Shown here: piece after piece, positions 63,208 through 64,000 of the stretch
How the letters are laid out: each line of letters starts with the position of its first letter
Numbering within the stretch: position 1 is the stretch's first letter
NCBI RefSeq assembly: GCF_001887355.1
Contig: NZ_MPIN01000001.1
Span: forward strand, 372,001 to 436,000
Length of the DNA stretch: 64,000 bases
Source of the DNA: Cystobacter ferrugineus
GTDB lineage: Bacteria; Myxococcota; Myxococcia; Myxococcales; Myxococcaceae
Direction: 5' to 3'
Program-made: the position numbers and the translations under genes
The notes under the pieces: model-generated
What the model saw: the letters and a program-made list of their open reading frames with translations, nothing else
Told to the model about the DNA's origin: nothing
Databases searched by the model: none

Positions 63208-63218
<11 letters not shown>
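62013..63218 (-). CDS. sucB: Dihydrolipoamide succinyltransferase (E2 of 2-oxoglutarate dehydrogenase)
   Basis: This 401-residue E2 has an N-terminal lipoyl domain (lysine in [13 protein letters not shown]), an Ala/Pro-rich linker, a peripheral-subunit-binding domain ([32 protein letters not shown]) and a C-terminal acyltransferase with the active-site motif [19 protein letters not shown]. It transfers succinyl groups to CoA in the TCA cycle. Its start overlaps the E1 (sucA) stop by 11 bases, so the two are translated together. Confidence 0.95.

Positions 63219-64000
<782 letters not shown>

Overview
The window is high-GC DNA with strong G/C at third codon positions. It is packed with two-component and Ser/Thr-kinase signalling genes, secreted carbohydrate-active enzymes, type VI secretion (T6SS) effector genes and insertion sequences. 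This points to a predatory soil myxobacterium, probably of the Cystobacter/Archangium group. That placement is inferred from gene content; no rRNA or other phylogenetic marker is present.

Layout. (1) 1-7.9 kb is an arabinan/arabinose block: a YtfQ/R/T/YjfF-type sugar ABC importer, an AraD epimerase, and, convergent to them, two secreted GH43 enzymes with arabinofuranose-binding AbfB modules. (2) 8.2-15.0 kb holds a vWA protein with a response regulator and histidine kinase, a second Cache-type histidine kinase, and a beta-carbonic anhydrase. (3) 15.3-22.2 kb has an internally deleted IS701-like element, then a six-gene T6SS accessory cassette: DUF6484, TIGR02270, DUF2169, an apparently catalytically dead ketosynthase-like protein, a PAAR-like (DUF4150) effector with a GHH2-type nuclease end, and a presumed immunity protein. 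(4) 22.3-26.0 kb has a secreted Vps62/ricin-lectin protein, a small Cys-rich lipoprotein between two gene remnants, and a TonB-type protein. (5) 26.2-32.9 kb has three consecutive secreted hydrolases (GH81, GH18, GH16 with binding modules) suited to fungal-type walls. (6) 32.9-38.3 kb is a degraded region: rtcA, an IS1380 element, gene fragments, and an IS630-like element that splits a DUF6714-family gene lying just downstream of a small secreted toxin-like gene. (7) 38.4-53.8 kb has a CrtW-type ketolase, MsrPQ, a Ser/Thr kinase/TonB-receptor/lipoprotein operon, an ammonium transporter, a BtuF-like protein, a YVTN propeller protein, a PadR regulator, receiver proteins and an Omp85-like barrel. 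(8) 53.8-64 kb has a DUF4166/membrane-protein operon, a DUF1016 nuclease-family gene missing its catalytic segment, a chemoreceptor, a UPF0489 protein, an S9 peptidase, a cold-shock protein, and the sucB and partial sucA genes.

How the genes work together. The first block reads as extracellular release of L-arabinose from arabinan, uptake, and entry to the pentose-phosphate pathway. The 26-33 kb hydrolases would attack beta-1,3-glucan and chitin. The T6SS cassette reads as a loading and immunity module for one nuclease effector; no T6SS structural gene lies in the window. No tRNA, rRNA or CRISPR array was seen.
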